A stretch of DNA of 37,293 nucleotides from Flavobacteriia bacterium. GTDB taxonomy: Bacteria; Bacteroidota; Bacteroidia; Flavobacteriales_D; Crocinitomicaceae. The notes under the pieces are model-generated. The model searched no databases and was not told the DNA's origin. It saw only the letters and a program-made list of their open reading frames with translations. The position numbers and the translations under genes were made by a program. How positions within the stretch are numbered: position 1 is the first letter of the stretch; every line of letters starts with the position of its first letter. Positions 26,100 to 34,035 of the stretch are shown piece after piece. The DNA is taken from NCBI GenBank assembly GCA_947453545.1, contig CANGHE010000003.1, positions 1-37,293 of the forward strand. The letters are read 5' to 3'.

Positions 26100-27052
26100 T
26101 GGCGAAAAAGCATATGAATATTATTATGTATGTGTTATACGCATTGTTACCAATGTGGTGTGCTTTTTCTTCTTATGCTCAACAGGAGCCTATGTATACT
26201 CAAAATAATTTTGATAGATTGGTATTTAATCCTGCTTATGCTGGTAGTTCTGGTTGGATAGTTACATCTTTAAAACATAGGAGTCAATTTATTGGTATTG
26301 ATGGCGCTCCTTCTACACAAATGGTTACTATACACGCTCCCTGGCAAATTAAATCCATGGGCTTTGGTGGTAAAATAATTAATGATCATCTTGGGGCAAC
26401 AGGACAATTTAATGCCACAGCAATTTATGCCTATCATTTAGGGTTAGGAAAGGGAAAGTTATCAGTTGGTATTGAAGGAGGGATTTTTAGTCAAACCATT
26501 GATTTTTCAACCTTGTATAAAATAGATCCAATTGATAAAGCTATTCCTACCGGAAAATCATCTGTGATTAAACCAGATGCGTCTTTTGGTTTACAATTTC
26601 AAGCCAGGGATTATTTTGTTGGATTTTCAATCGTTCATTTATTTTCCGATAATTTAAATTTTACAAATACAGATAGATCTATTGTTGGACAACTCAATAA
26701 ACATTATTTCTTATCCGGTGGATATGTTTATGATTTAAAAAATGAGATTTCAGTACAACCGTGTTTTTTACTTAAAAAAGTCGCAGGTGCTCCTATGCAA
26801 GTTGACTTGTACACAAATGTTATTTATAAAGATAAATACACTTTAGGTATTGGCTATAGGACTGGTGATGCATTGACTTTTGTTGCGAAGGTAAATATAA
26901 CTGATGCAATAAGAGTTTCGTATTCTTATGACTTCAGAATTTCTAGTGTTGCTAATTATTCATCTTCTGCCCAAGAGTTTATGATTCGATATGGAATAAA
27001 GCTTTTACCTCCTCAACAGATTAAAGAAATTAATCCGAGATACTATTTTTAA
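26096..27052 (+). CDS. PorP/SprF family type IX secretion system membrane protein
   Basis: 318-residue outer-membrane beta-barrel protein. After a signal peptide ending near SSYAQQ (about residue 29), the hallmark PMYTQNNFDRLVFNPAYAGS follows, then GFGGKIINDHLGATGQF and repeated amphipathic strands. PorP/SprF proteins pair with type B-CTD substrates and are required for the secretion or anchoring of the adjacent adhesin, as SprF is for SprB. The start overlaps the stop of the adhesin gene; a second ATG lies 3 bases on. The PorE-like gene starts 8 bases after its stop, making an adhesin-PorP-PorE cassette. Confidence 0.93.
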   Translation: MMAKKHMNIIMYVLYALLPMWCAFSSYAQQEPMYTQNNFDRLVFNPAYAGSSGWIVTSLKHRSQFIGIDGAPSTQMVTIHAPWQIKSMGFGGKIINDHLGATGQFNATAIYAYHLGLGKGKLSVGIEGGIFSQTIDFSTLYKIDPIDKAIPTGKSSVIKPDASFGLQFQARDYFVGFSIVHLFSDNLNFTNTDRSIVGQLNKHYFLSGGYVYDLKNEISVQPCFLLKKVAGAPMQVDLYTNVIYKDKYTLGIGYRTGDALTFVAKVNITDAIRVSYSYDFRISSVANYSSSAQEFMIRYGIKLLPPQQIKEINPRYYF

Positions 27053-27060
27053 TTTTGACA

Positions 27061-29865
27061 ATGCAGAAAGTATATCAGTATATGACGAGGTTGGTGGTAT
27101 TAGTATTAATGCTTGCTTCTTCTACTGTACTTTTTTCTCAGAAAAATGATATGTCAAAAGGGGATAGATATTTTGACTTAAATATGTTCTCGGATGCAAT
27201 TCCATTCTATATTTTGGCTTCCAAACAAGGCAAACCAGTAGAAAAAGAGAAGGCATTACTTCAACTTGCCAATTGTTATAGAATTACAGGAGAATTTGAA
27301 TTAGCTGAAAAGACTTTCCAAAAAATACTAAAAAATAAGAAAACTCCTGCATCTAGTTATTTTGATTACGGATTAGCGTTGAAAGCAAGTTCTAAATATC
27401 TTGAGGCAATTAGTTCTTTTGAGAAATACAAACAGAAGAATGTTCCTGATAGTGCGAATGCTAATCGTATGATTAAGTCTTGTTTGATGGCTCAACAATG
27501 GTTGGATGAACCTATTGAATATGATATTAAGTTGATAGATAAAGTCAATGGTATAGCTCCTGATTTTGCAGCAAATTACTATAAAAATGGAATTTTCTTT
27601 TGTTCTTCTAGAGAAGGAAGTAAAAAGCCGCTTTTAAATTTTAATGGTGGTAATACCGCTCCAGCTTTAGATTATTATTTTTTAGATATTTCAGTGCCTT
27701 TTGATTCAATAAAAGAGCCTGTTCCATTTCCTGGTGGTATTAATTCAAATGATCACGAAGGTCCAGGAACATTCACAAAAGATTTTAGTACCTTATATAT
27801 CACTAAAACTGTAATTAGTGAAAAATCGAAGGAGTCAAAGCGATTAAAAACACTACAGATCTTTATGTCAAAAAAAGATTCTGCTGGCAACTGGAAGACT
27901 CCCTATAGTGCTGTACCATTTAATAGTTTTAATTATTCAACAGGGCACCCTGCGATTACCTTAGATGGAAAGCGTCTTTATTTTATGTCTGACATGCCTG
28001 GTGGTATTGGTGGTACTGATATATATTATTCTGATATGCAAGGAAATGGTACCTGGGGCAAACCAATCAATCTTGGTAAACCTGTAAATACTATTGGGAA
28101 TGAATTATTTCCATTTATTGATACTGATTCAACGTTGTATTTTAGTTCGAATATGCATCCTGGTATGGGAAAACTAGATATTTTCGCTTCGAAGCTTAAT
28201 CCAGATGGTACATGGTCTGAACCTCATAATATGAGACCTCCGATTAATACAATTGGTGATGATTTTGCTTATGTGAAGGATAGAATAGGTAATAGAGGTG
28301 TATTAAGTTCAGATAGATTTAATGGTAAAGGAGCAGATGATGTATATAGTTTTAGCCATGTAGATCCTTTTGTAATACGTGTTGAAGGAACTGATATGAA
28401 AATATTAGACCAAACATTTTATGATGGCGTTGTGTACAAATTAGTGAATGATTCAACTAAAGCTGAAACAATTTTTACTTCAGAAAACGGGATATATTCT
28501 GCTTATGTAGAGCCTAATGTGAGTTACACATTGGTTGCTAGAAAAGATGGTTTTAGATATGCAAAAGTAGGTGTAACTAGATTTACACCTGAAGAAAAAC
28601 ACAATTTGTATTTTCAATTAAGGCCTTTAGATAAAACAATCAAAGTAGCGGGAACATTATATCATTTAGATTCAACGCAAACAAAGAACATTGCTAAAGT
28701 GAAAAAATCATTTGTAAGTTTATTAGAGAATGATGCCGAATTGGCAACACAGCCTATAGATGAAAAATCACAATATTTTTTCGATTATGAATTAACTTCT
28801 GGAAACACATACGTATTGAAGGATAGTCAAGATGATAATGAATATAAAAAGGAAGATTTAATCCCGCTAACAAAAGATTCTGCTGTAGCTGTTTTAGATA
28901 CATTGCCAAAGTCAATTGATACGCTAGCGTTGAGGTTAACAAATCTTGATACATTGAAGGTTACTGATTCCCTTAAAATTCCTGAAAACATATTTTTCAA
29001 AGGTTTAATTGTTAATCAGGAAGGAAGTAAGCTGAGTAATGTTTCGTTGAAATTGTATGAAAAAGATTCCCTTCAATCGACTGCTAAATCAAATGGTATG
29101 GGAATGTTTAACTTTAATTTAAATCCGAAAATTCCTGAGTACATTCTGTTTGCATCTAAACCAGGTTATGAAAGTCGGGAAATACATATTAATACGAAAG
29201 AATTTTGGGAACCTTCAGCAAGTTATTATCGCATAGAAATGATTGAGAAGGAACGTATTGATGTTCAAGGAACGGTTAAGGATAAAGATTCTGTTATTGC
29301 AAATGCACAGCTAGATTTATATTCAAATATTGAAGCGACTAAAACACATATGACAGATAATCAAGGGGAATTTAGGTTTACGGTAAACCCTGATGGAGAA
29401 TACAGTATGATGGTAAATAAGAAAGGATATTTGCCGACTAAAGTTGATATATCTTTAGATAATGTTAATGAAAATGGGGACTTAGATTTAAGTATTGAAA
29501 TGGATACTTTGAAAGTGGATAAAATATTTAGAATGAATATTTATTATGAGTTTGATAAATCTGATATTAAGCAATCATCCGAATTAGAGTTAGATAGATT
29601 TATTTCTTTTATGAGAATAAATCCAAGTGTGAGTATTGAAATTAGTGCACATACAGATGAGAAAGGAACTGATTTGTATAATTTGAATTTATCTAAAGAA
29701 AGGGCTAGAAAAGTGATGAATTATCTAATCGTTGAAGGACGAATTGATAAAAAACGAATTATCAGTAATGGATATGGGGAAACTCAGCTGATTGTTAAAA
29801 ATGCTAAAACAGAGGAAGAAAATCAATTAAACAGAAGAACGGAAATTAGGATACTCGGCTTTTAA
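27061..29865 (+). CDS. PorE-like OmpA-family protein (TPR, beta-propeller, CRD, OmpA)
   Basis: 934-residue envelope protein. A signal peptide (about 1-26, ending VLFSQ) is followed by TPR-like helices (30-150), a WD40/PD40-type propeller (160-430; repeated patterns such as GTDIYYSDMQGNG and LDIFASKLNPDGTWSEP), carboxypeptidase-regulatory-like domains (two or three between about 440 and 800) and an OmpA peptidoglycan-binding domain (825-934; HTDEKG 864-869, SKERAR 878-883, NRR 924-926). This order matches PorE of Porphyromonas gingivalis, which ties the T9SS to peptidoglycan. No lipobox Cys is seen, whereas PorE is a lipoprotein. The ATG at 27061 is preferred over a TTG at 27055. Predicted role: anchoring the PorP/adhesin complex. 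Confidence 0.87.
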   Translation: MQKVYQYMTRLVVLVLMLASSTVLFSQKNDMSKGDRYFDLNMFSDAIPFYILASKQGKPVEKEKALLQLANCYRITGEFELAEKTFQKILKNKKTPASSYFDYGLALKASSKYLEAISSFEKYKQKNVPDSANANRMIKSCLMAQQWLDEPIEYDIKLIDKVNGIAPDFAANYYKNGIFFCSSREGSKKPLLNFNGGNTAPALDYYFLDISVPFDSIKEPVPFPGGINSNDHEGPGTFTKDFSTLYITKTVISEKSKESKRLKTLQIFMSKKDSAGNWKTPYSAVPFNSFNYSTGHPAITLDGKRLYFMSDMPGGIGGTDIYYSDMQGNGTWGKPINLGKPVNTIGNELFPFIDTDSTLYFSSNMHPGMGKLDIFASKLNPDGTWSEPHNMRPPINTIGDDFAYVKDRIGNRGVLSSDRFNGKGADDVYSFSHVDPFVIRVEGTDMKILDQTFYDGVVYKLVNDSTKAETIFTSENGIYSAYVEPNVSYTLVARKDGFRYAKVGVTRFTPEEKHNLYFQLRPLDKTIKVAGTLYHLDSTQTKNIAKVKKSFVSLLENDAELATQPIDEKSQYFFDYELTSGNTYVLKDSQDDNEYKKEDLIPLTKDSAVAVLDTLPKSIDTLALRLTNLDTLKVTDSLKIPENIFFKGLIVNQEGSKLSNVSLKLYEKDSLQSTAKSNGMGMFNFNLNPKIPEYILFASKPGYESREIHINTKEFWEPSASYYRIEMIEKERIDVQGTVKDKDSVIANAQLDLYSNIEATKTHMTDNQGEFRFTVNPDGEYSMMVNKKGYLPTKVDISLDNVNENGDLDLSIEMDTLKVDKIFRMNIYYEFDKSDIKQSSELELDRFISFMRINPSVSIEISAHTDEKGTDLYNLNLSKERARKVMNYLIVEGRIDKKRIISNGYGETQLIVKNAKTEEENQLNRRTEIRILGF

Positions 29866-29866
29866 G

Positions 29867-29904
29867 TGATTTTGCTTATTATTTAGTAAAATCATTTGTT
29901 ATTA
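29867..29904 (+). terminator. Weak hairpin after the PorE-like gene
   Basis: TGATTTTGCT (29867-29876) can pair with AGTAAAATCA (29885-29894) with one G-T pair around an 8-base loop, followed by TTTGTTATT. The stem is A/T-rich and the T run is broken, so termination would be partial. Confidence 0.35.
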
Positions 29905-29948
29905 AAAATAGAAGAATTAATTTAGCTACCAATAAATAGAATTTTTAT

Positions 29949-30410
29949 ATGAATAGTAAAATGAGAAAAATTACCTCAATTTTAAATTTTCGAAAACAAT
30001 TACTTGGTTTAGGTTTTGTTTTAGTGGCTGGAATTGCAAATGCTCAATGTAGTTCAGATGCGTTTATGGACAATTGTTCAAGTGCATTAGATGATTTTAA
30101 TTTTATTAAATCATTTGAATATGCTAATCCTAAAGGAGGTGCTAAAAATGAGTATAGTTACGTTTTTTCAAAGGGATCAACTTATAGAATTGTTGTATGT
30201 GATGAGAATATTGCAGGTAACAAAATGGTGATTTCTTTATATGATCGTAATCACAAGTTGATTGCTTCAAATTTTGACAAAGCTTCTAAAAAAGTATTCC
30301 CAGCATTAACGTATCCTTGTTCTGCTACAGGAGTTTATTACATTGAATATTCTTTTCAAGGGGATAAAGCTAAATGTGGTATTAACATCTTAGGTTTTAC
30401 AAAAAATTAA
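29949..30410 (+). CDS. Small exported protein of unknown function
   Basis: 153 residues with a signal peptide ending near IANAQ (about residue 33 from the first ATG; a second in-frame ATG at 29961 is equally plausible). The mature part has several cysteines (CSSDAFMDNCSS, VVCDEN, YPCSATG, AKCG) and the pattern of a short beta-sandwich (TYRIVVCDENIAGNKMVISLYD; GVYYIEYSFQG). The Cys residues could form disulfides. I do not recognise a named family. It follows the PorE-like gene after 83 bases and precedes the lipoprotein gene by 18, so it probably belongs to the same surface locus. Confidence 0.75.
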   Translation: MNSKMRKITSILNFRKQLLGLGFVLVAGIANAQCSSDAFMDNCSSALDDFNFIKSFEYANPKGGAKNEYSYVFSKGSTYRIVVCDENIAGNKMVISLYDRNHKLIASNFDKASKKVFPALTYPCSATGVYYIEYSFQGDKAKCGINILGFTKN

Positions 30411-30428
30411 TTTAGTCAATTAGTAACG

Positions 30429-31331
30429 ATGAAAAATATATTTAAAATTTATTTGCCTGCTTTTGCATTGGTTATGTCATTAGTAGCGTGTGGAGGTGAA
30501 AAATCAACTTCATTAGAGGACGAATTAGGTGATCCAAGTTTGATGGTTAATTCAAAGAAACAAGCTAAAATGTTGGATGAATTAATTCAATCTATACCAT
30601 CTCCTGTGGAAATGAATACAGTAATTAAATCTACTGGCGCAGCTTTTAATGCAAATATTATGCATAAAACTTCTCAAGTAGATAAATATACTACCAATTA
30701 TGATCAAGCGTTAAATGTAGGTGTTTATACTGCTGATATGGGATATATCAACGTGTATGATAAAACTATGTATTCGTTGGCTTGTATAAGTGCGATTAAA
30801 AAACTTTCTGATGCAATTCAAGTTGGACAGTTTTTTGATTTTGAAGCGTTACAACGTCTTTCAAAAAACAGTAATAATGTTGACTCATTGCAATACATAA
30901 GTATAAATAGTTTTAATAAAATGGATGCTTATTTACGTTCTCAAAATAGAGGAGAATTAAGTGTATTAATTGTTTCAGGTGCTTGGTTGGAAGGTTTGCA
31001 TGTTGCTACTCAAACGATGAAAGCTAAATCAAATGATGAGTTACGTGAGAAAATTGGTGAACAGAAAATTGTTCTTGAAAGTCTAATGAAAATTTTGAAT
31101 ATGTGTGATCAAATTCCATATTTCAAAAAAATCATTGCTGGGTATGCTAAATTAAATGATGTTTTCAAGAAAGTGGAAATTAAATATGTACAAGGTGAGC
31201 CTGTAACGAAAATTGTAGATGGCCAAATGGTAATTGAAGATAGTTCAACTTCTGAAATTATTATGTCTGATGCTCAATTGAAAGAAATCACTGATTTAAC
31301 AGAGTCTGTAAGAAAAGAGATACTTAATTAA
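30429..31331 (+). CDS. Lipoprotein of unknown function
   Basis: 300 residues with a lipoprotein signal (MKNIFKIYLPAFALVMSLVA, lipobox LVAC, lipidated Cys21 followed by GGEKS). The mature part is mostly helical, with motifs such as NYDQALNVGVYTADMGYINVY and VSGAWLEGLHVATQTM, and ends in a polar helix. No catalytic motif is visible and I cannot assign a function, although similar lipoproteins recur in Bacteroidota. The gene is last before the strong terminator at 31351 and sits 18 bases behind the small exported protein. Confidence 0.8.
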   Translation: MKNIFKIYLPAFALVMSLVACGGEKSTSLEDELGDPSLMVNSKKQAKMLDELIQSIPSPVEMNTVIKSTGAAFNANIMHKTSQVDKYTTNYDQALNVGVYTADMGYINVYDKTMYSLACISAIKKLSDAIQVGQFFDFEALQRLSKNSNNVDSLQYISINSFNKMDAYLRSQNRGELSVLIVSGAWLEGLHVATQTMKAKSNDELREKIGEQKIVLESLMKILNMCDQIPYFKKIIAGYAKLNDVFKKVEIKYVQGEPVTKIVDGQMVIEDSSTSEIIMSDAQLKEITDLTESVRKEILN

Positions 31332-31350
31332 TTTTTAATTACTTAATATT

Positions 31351-31380
31351 AAAAAGGGATGTCATTGACATCCCTTTTTT
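31351..31380 (+). terminator. Rho-independent terminator closing the surface-protein block
   Basis: Bases 31351-31363 and 31367-31379 form a perfect 13-bp stem around the loop ATT, with the T run included in the 3' arm. It lies 20 bases after the lipoprotein stop. The stem is symmetric enough to act on both strands, so it may also stop minus-strand transcripts from the accessory island. Confidence 0.88.
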
Positions 31381-31447
31381 GTTTTATTGATATTACTCAT
31401 TCAAGATATTGTTGTTTTTTTGTTCTAGAAGTATGAGATATAGTTTC

Positions 31448-31590
31448 TTAATGTTTTGCGGCTATGCGTCTGCGGGCTAATAGGTTCTGGTTGTTTCGCC
31501 CATTGGCGATAAACACTTGATAGTTGATGCCGATTTCGGGCGTAACCTACCAAAGCCATCTGGTAGTGTTCATCTATTTTTTTAGCAAAT
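31448..31590 (-). repeat. Degenerate relative of the 132-bp island element, 3' of the DoxX-like gene
   Basis: The left edge TTAATGTTTTGCGGCT resembles TTAACGTTTTGCGCCT, the left edge of the element at 33896. The rest is richer in GC than its surroundings but does not align clearly with the other copies, and no matching right end is found. It sits at the 3' side of the DoxX-like gene, the place predicted from the other two copies. Confidence 0.4.
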
Positions 31591-31603
31591 ATTTTGAAAA
31601 TAT

Positions 31604-32209
31604 TTAATTAAATATGGATTTTGTTAGTTCACTTATTGATTTAATAGTTTCACTTGGATTTACTATTAGCTCGACTAAAAATCTGGGAATAGCACCAAAA
31701 ATTTCGAGTCCTATTGCCATAATTGGTAAAATTAAATATGCCCAAATTGGATATTTGAATTTAGTACTGATACCTAAAAAGATACTTTTAAACGCTAAAT
31801 ACATCCTATCTCTATAATGCCACAGAATTAAAAAGTCTAATATTAAATAATAACTTAATCTCCAGTAGAAACCAGTCATTTTAATATATGTAATGTCAAT
31901 TATTAAAATATTTAAAAGTATAGGAATTGAAATTAATGCTCCTAAAATTAAAGTCCTATTATAAACTAAAAGTAAACTTGTAATAATTTGCGAAATACCT
32001 ATAAAAGATTTAAATGGCTCTTGGTTAAATAAATACCAAGAAAGTTTAAAAAGCCCAAGTTCATTTACAGGTTTCTCCATTTCTTTTGCTGTAACTCCAA
32101 ATTGTCCATCTGTTAGTTTAGCCCAACCATAGATAAATAATATCAAAGCCAATAAAACTCTAGCGCAGAGAATACAATAGTCCCAAAGTTTTTGTTTTTT
32201 TTCAGTCAT
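31604..32209 (-). CDS. DoxX-like integral membrane protein
   Basis: 201 residues with four or more hydrophobic segments. The first, LLALILFIYGWAKLTDGQFG, carries the DoxX-type pattern of a membrane helix followed by GxxK, and SFIGISQIITSLLLVYNR with LILGALISIPILLNILII fits helices two and three. DoxX-like proteins are small membrane proteins linked in some cases to quinone or thiol redox. A C-terminal extension of about 65 residues after RDRMYLAFKS is longer than the minimal family. It is alone on the minus strand in the accessory island, between the degenerate element at 31448 and the one at 32327. Confidence 0.65.
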   Translation of the reverse strand: MTEKKQKLWDYCILCARVLLALILFIYGWAKLTDGQFGVTAKEMEKPVNELGLFKLSWYLFNQEPFKSFIGISQIITSLLLVYNRTLILGALISIPILLNILIIDITYIKMTGFYWRLSYYLILDFLILWHYRDRMYLAFKSIFLGISTKFKYPIWAYLILPIMAIGLEIFGAIPRFLVELIVNPSETIKSISELTKSIFN

Positions 32210-32326
32210 TAAGTTGTATTTATTATTAAAAAGTATTTGTAATTTTTATGACTTCATAAACGAAGATATTGAAAACAACATTATCGATTTTCCCCAAGCC
32301 CGAAAAGAGAACTCAAGCGGTTTCTA

Positions 32327-32459
32327 CTAACGTTCCGCGCCTTTAGCGATTGGCGATACCGAGGCAAAACACCCAAAACCCGAAGCGAGATTTATTTTCA
32401 AAAGTAGTAAATATTTATTCGAAGTGAAGTTTAAGAGCCTAGTGCTAAAGCGCTGTTAG
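32327..32459 (-). repeat. 132-bp island element, copy B
   Basis: Nearly identical to 33896-34027. Its ends are inverted: CTAAC (32327-32331) with GTTAG (32455-32459), and GCGCCTTTAGC (32337-32347) with GCTAAAGCGC (32444-32453). Five bases separate the two blocks on the left but only one on the right, an asymmetry like that of integron attC sites. The S41 peptidase stop codon (complement of 32456-32458) lies inside the terminal GTTAG. Confidence 0.85.
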
Positions 32460-33895
32460 TGTTTCGGCATTTCTTTTCGATTATCATTTACCTCTTGTTT
32501 AATTATGTAATCTAAAAGGAAATCCAAAGTATTAGATGTATTGTTTTTTACAGAACAGTCCTCATCAAAATTTATAATAGGAGATACTCCATCACATTGA
32601 TAATTAGTATTGACTGTATTTGTGCCTTTTATGTTAGGGATTCTGATCAAAATTTTAGAATTTGGAAGTTTTAAGATAACACCACCAGAATTCCATAATT
32701 TATAACCACCGCCAGATTCTTCACCAACAATTTTTGCGTTAGCAAATTCTTTTAAAGTTGAAGCCAAATTCGAAGCTGCGGAAACTGTATATCCATTTAT
32801 TATAACATAAACTTTACCAACGAACTGTTCTTTAGGTTCTAGAGTTTTTTCTGGATGGTTATTTACAAAGCGTCCGATTAAGGATGATACTAAATATTGC
32901 AACCTAAGTTTTTTCGTAAAGTGCTTTTTATATTTAGTCTTATGAATTTGTCGATATTCTATGGTGCTATAAGTGATAGGTTCTTTTATAAGATGTTCTA
33001 ATAAACGCGTTTGGTCTCTACCTCCAAGATTGTCTCTTAAATCAATTACTAATGTTTCAATATTTAAAGAATTTATTTTTAATATAAAATTTGTGAGTTC
33101 TTTTTCGTATTTCTTATTATTTGGCAAAGGTTTTGGCAATGTTAGAATAGCTGTATTTCTATCTGTGTTAATTGTATATGAAAGTTTATCTTGATTTTTT
33201 TGGCTTTTAGTTGACTTGACTTTGTAGCTTAGCTTTTCTAAATTAAGGGTTGACTGTAGCGTATCATTTTTATGAGTATATTTTAATTTTATAGTAGTCT
33301 CATCGGGTGCGTAAAGGGAATAGAATTTGAAAAAATTATTTTTCAATCTCTTCTCTTTAAATGTTAGGTTATTTCCATCTGAAGAAATAAAATTGAAAAG
33401 AGAATCTTTTATTTTTAAAATTGGTTCATCATTTATTTCCAATAATTTGTCGTTTTCTTCTAGCTTTAAGTTTTCGCTCGAATAACTATTCTTGGAGAAA
33501 AGTTGATTATCACAATATTGAAATAACTCATTTAATTTATCATAATCTTTAATCATTTTTATAAATTGCTTGTGTCCAATTTGTGTATGAATACACTTTA
33601 TATTTGAAATAAAATCAGAATAATGGGCAAAAAGTTCAATAGGAGATAGCGCCCTTTCATTTATATTATTTTCTAATTTTTTAAATAATAAATTAATTGA
33701 CGTCGTGTCATTATAATTATATAAACCTATATGACATTCTTTTAAAGTTGCTTTAAAAATGTTAAAATCTTCACGTTGCTTTACAATTCTTTTGTTTGTA
33801 TGTATATTTTCTTGTGAATAGGTTAGAAAAAATAAGTGATAAAAAATTAGTGTTAAAATATTTCTATACATTACTGTTTTTTTTATGCTGAACAT
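32456..33895 (-). CDS. S41 family peptidase, exported
   Basis: 479 residues from the ATG at 33893-33895; an ATG eight codons on (33869-33871) gives a cleaner signal peptide (ILTLIFYHLFFLTYSQ). The middle holds a PDZ-like segment LEENDKLLEINDEPI (145-159). The S41/tail-specific protease domain follows, with VIDLRDNLGG (283-292), the nucleophile region INGYTVSAASNLAS (Ser372 or Ser375) and VGEESGGGYKLWNSGG (390-405). Predicted serine endopeptidase of the C-terminal processing type, acting in the periplasm or outside; substrate unknown. Element C abuts its start codon and element B supplies its stop codon, so the gene is a unit framed by the two repeats. Confidence 0.83.
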   Translation of the reverse strand: MFSIKKTVMYRNILTLIFYHLFFLTYSQENIHTNKRIVKQREDFNIFKATLKECHIGLYNYNDTTSINLLFKKLENNINERALSPIELFAHYSDFISNIKCIHTQIGHKQFIKMIKDYDKLNELFQYCDNQLFSKNSYSSENLKLEENDKLLEINDEPILKIKDSLFNFISSDGNNLTFKEKRLKNNFFKFYSLYAPDETTIKLKYTHKNDTLQSTLNLEKLSYKVKSTKSQKNQDKLSYTINTDRNTAILTLPKPLPNNKKYEKELTNFILKINSLNIETLVIDLRDNLGGRDQTRLLEHLIKEPITYSTIEYRQIHKTKYKKHFTKKLRLQYLVSSLIGRFVNNHPEKTLEPKEQFVGKVYVIINGYTVSAASNLASTLKEFANAKIVGEESGGGYKLWNSGGVILKLPNSKILIRIPNIKGTNTVNTNYQCDGVSPIINFDEDCSVKNNTSNTLDFLLDYIIKQEVNDNRKEMPKH

Positions 33896-34027
33896 TAACG
33901 TTTTGCGCCTTTAGCGATGGGCGATACCGAGGCAAAACACCCAAAACCCGAAGCGAGATTTATTTCAAATGTAGTAAATATTTATTCGAAGTGGGGGTAT
34001 AAGAGCCTATAGCTAAGGCGCTGTTAG
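33896..34027 (-). repeat. 132-bp island element, copy C
   Basis: Near-copy of 32327-32459, in the same orientation. Inverted ends: TTAAC (33895-33899) against GTTAG (34023-34027), and GCGCCTTTAGC (33905-33915) against GCTAAGGCGC (34012-34021). The interior includes GGCGATACCGAGGCAAAACA and AAATATTTATTCGAAG, shared with copy B. It lies 8 bases 3' of the fic2 stop codon and directly at the S41 start. Confidence 0.85.
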
Positions 34028-34035
34028 TAGCTGGG

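Noticed and set aside
31614-31817. Plus-strand open frame within the DoxX-like gene
   Set aside because: It is antisense to a membrane protein gene with good family features and has no support of its own.
32327-34027. Classical integron attC sites
   Set aside because: The ends read TAAC/GTTA with unequal spacers but do not fit RYYYAAC/GTTRRRY, and no integron integrase is in the window. Reported as cassette-like only.
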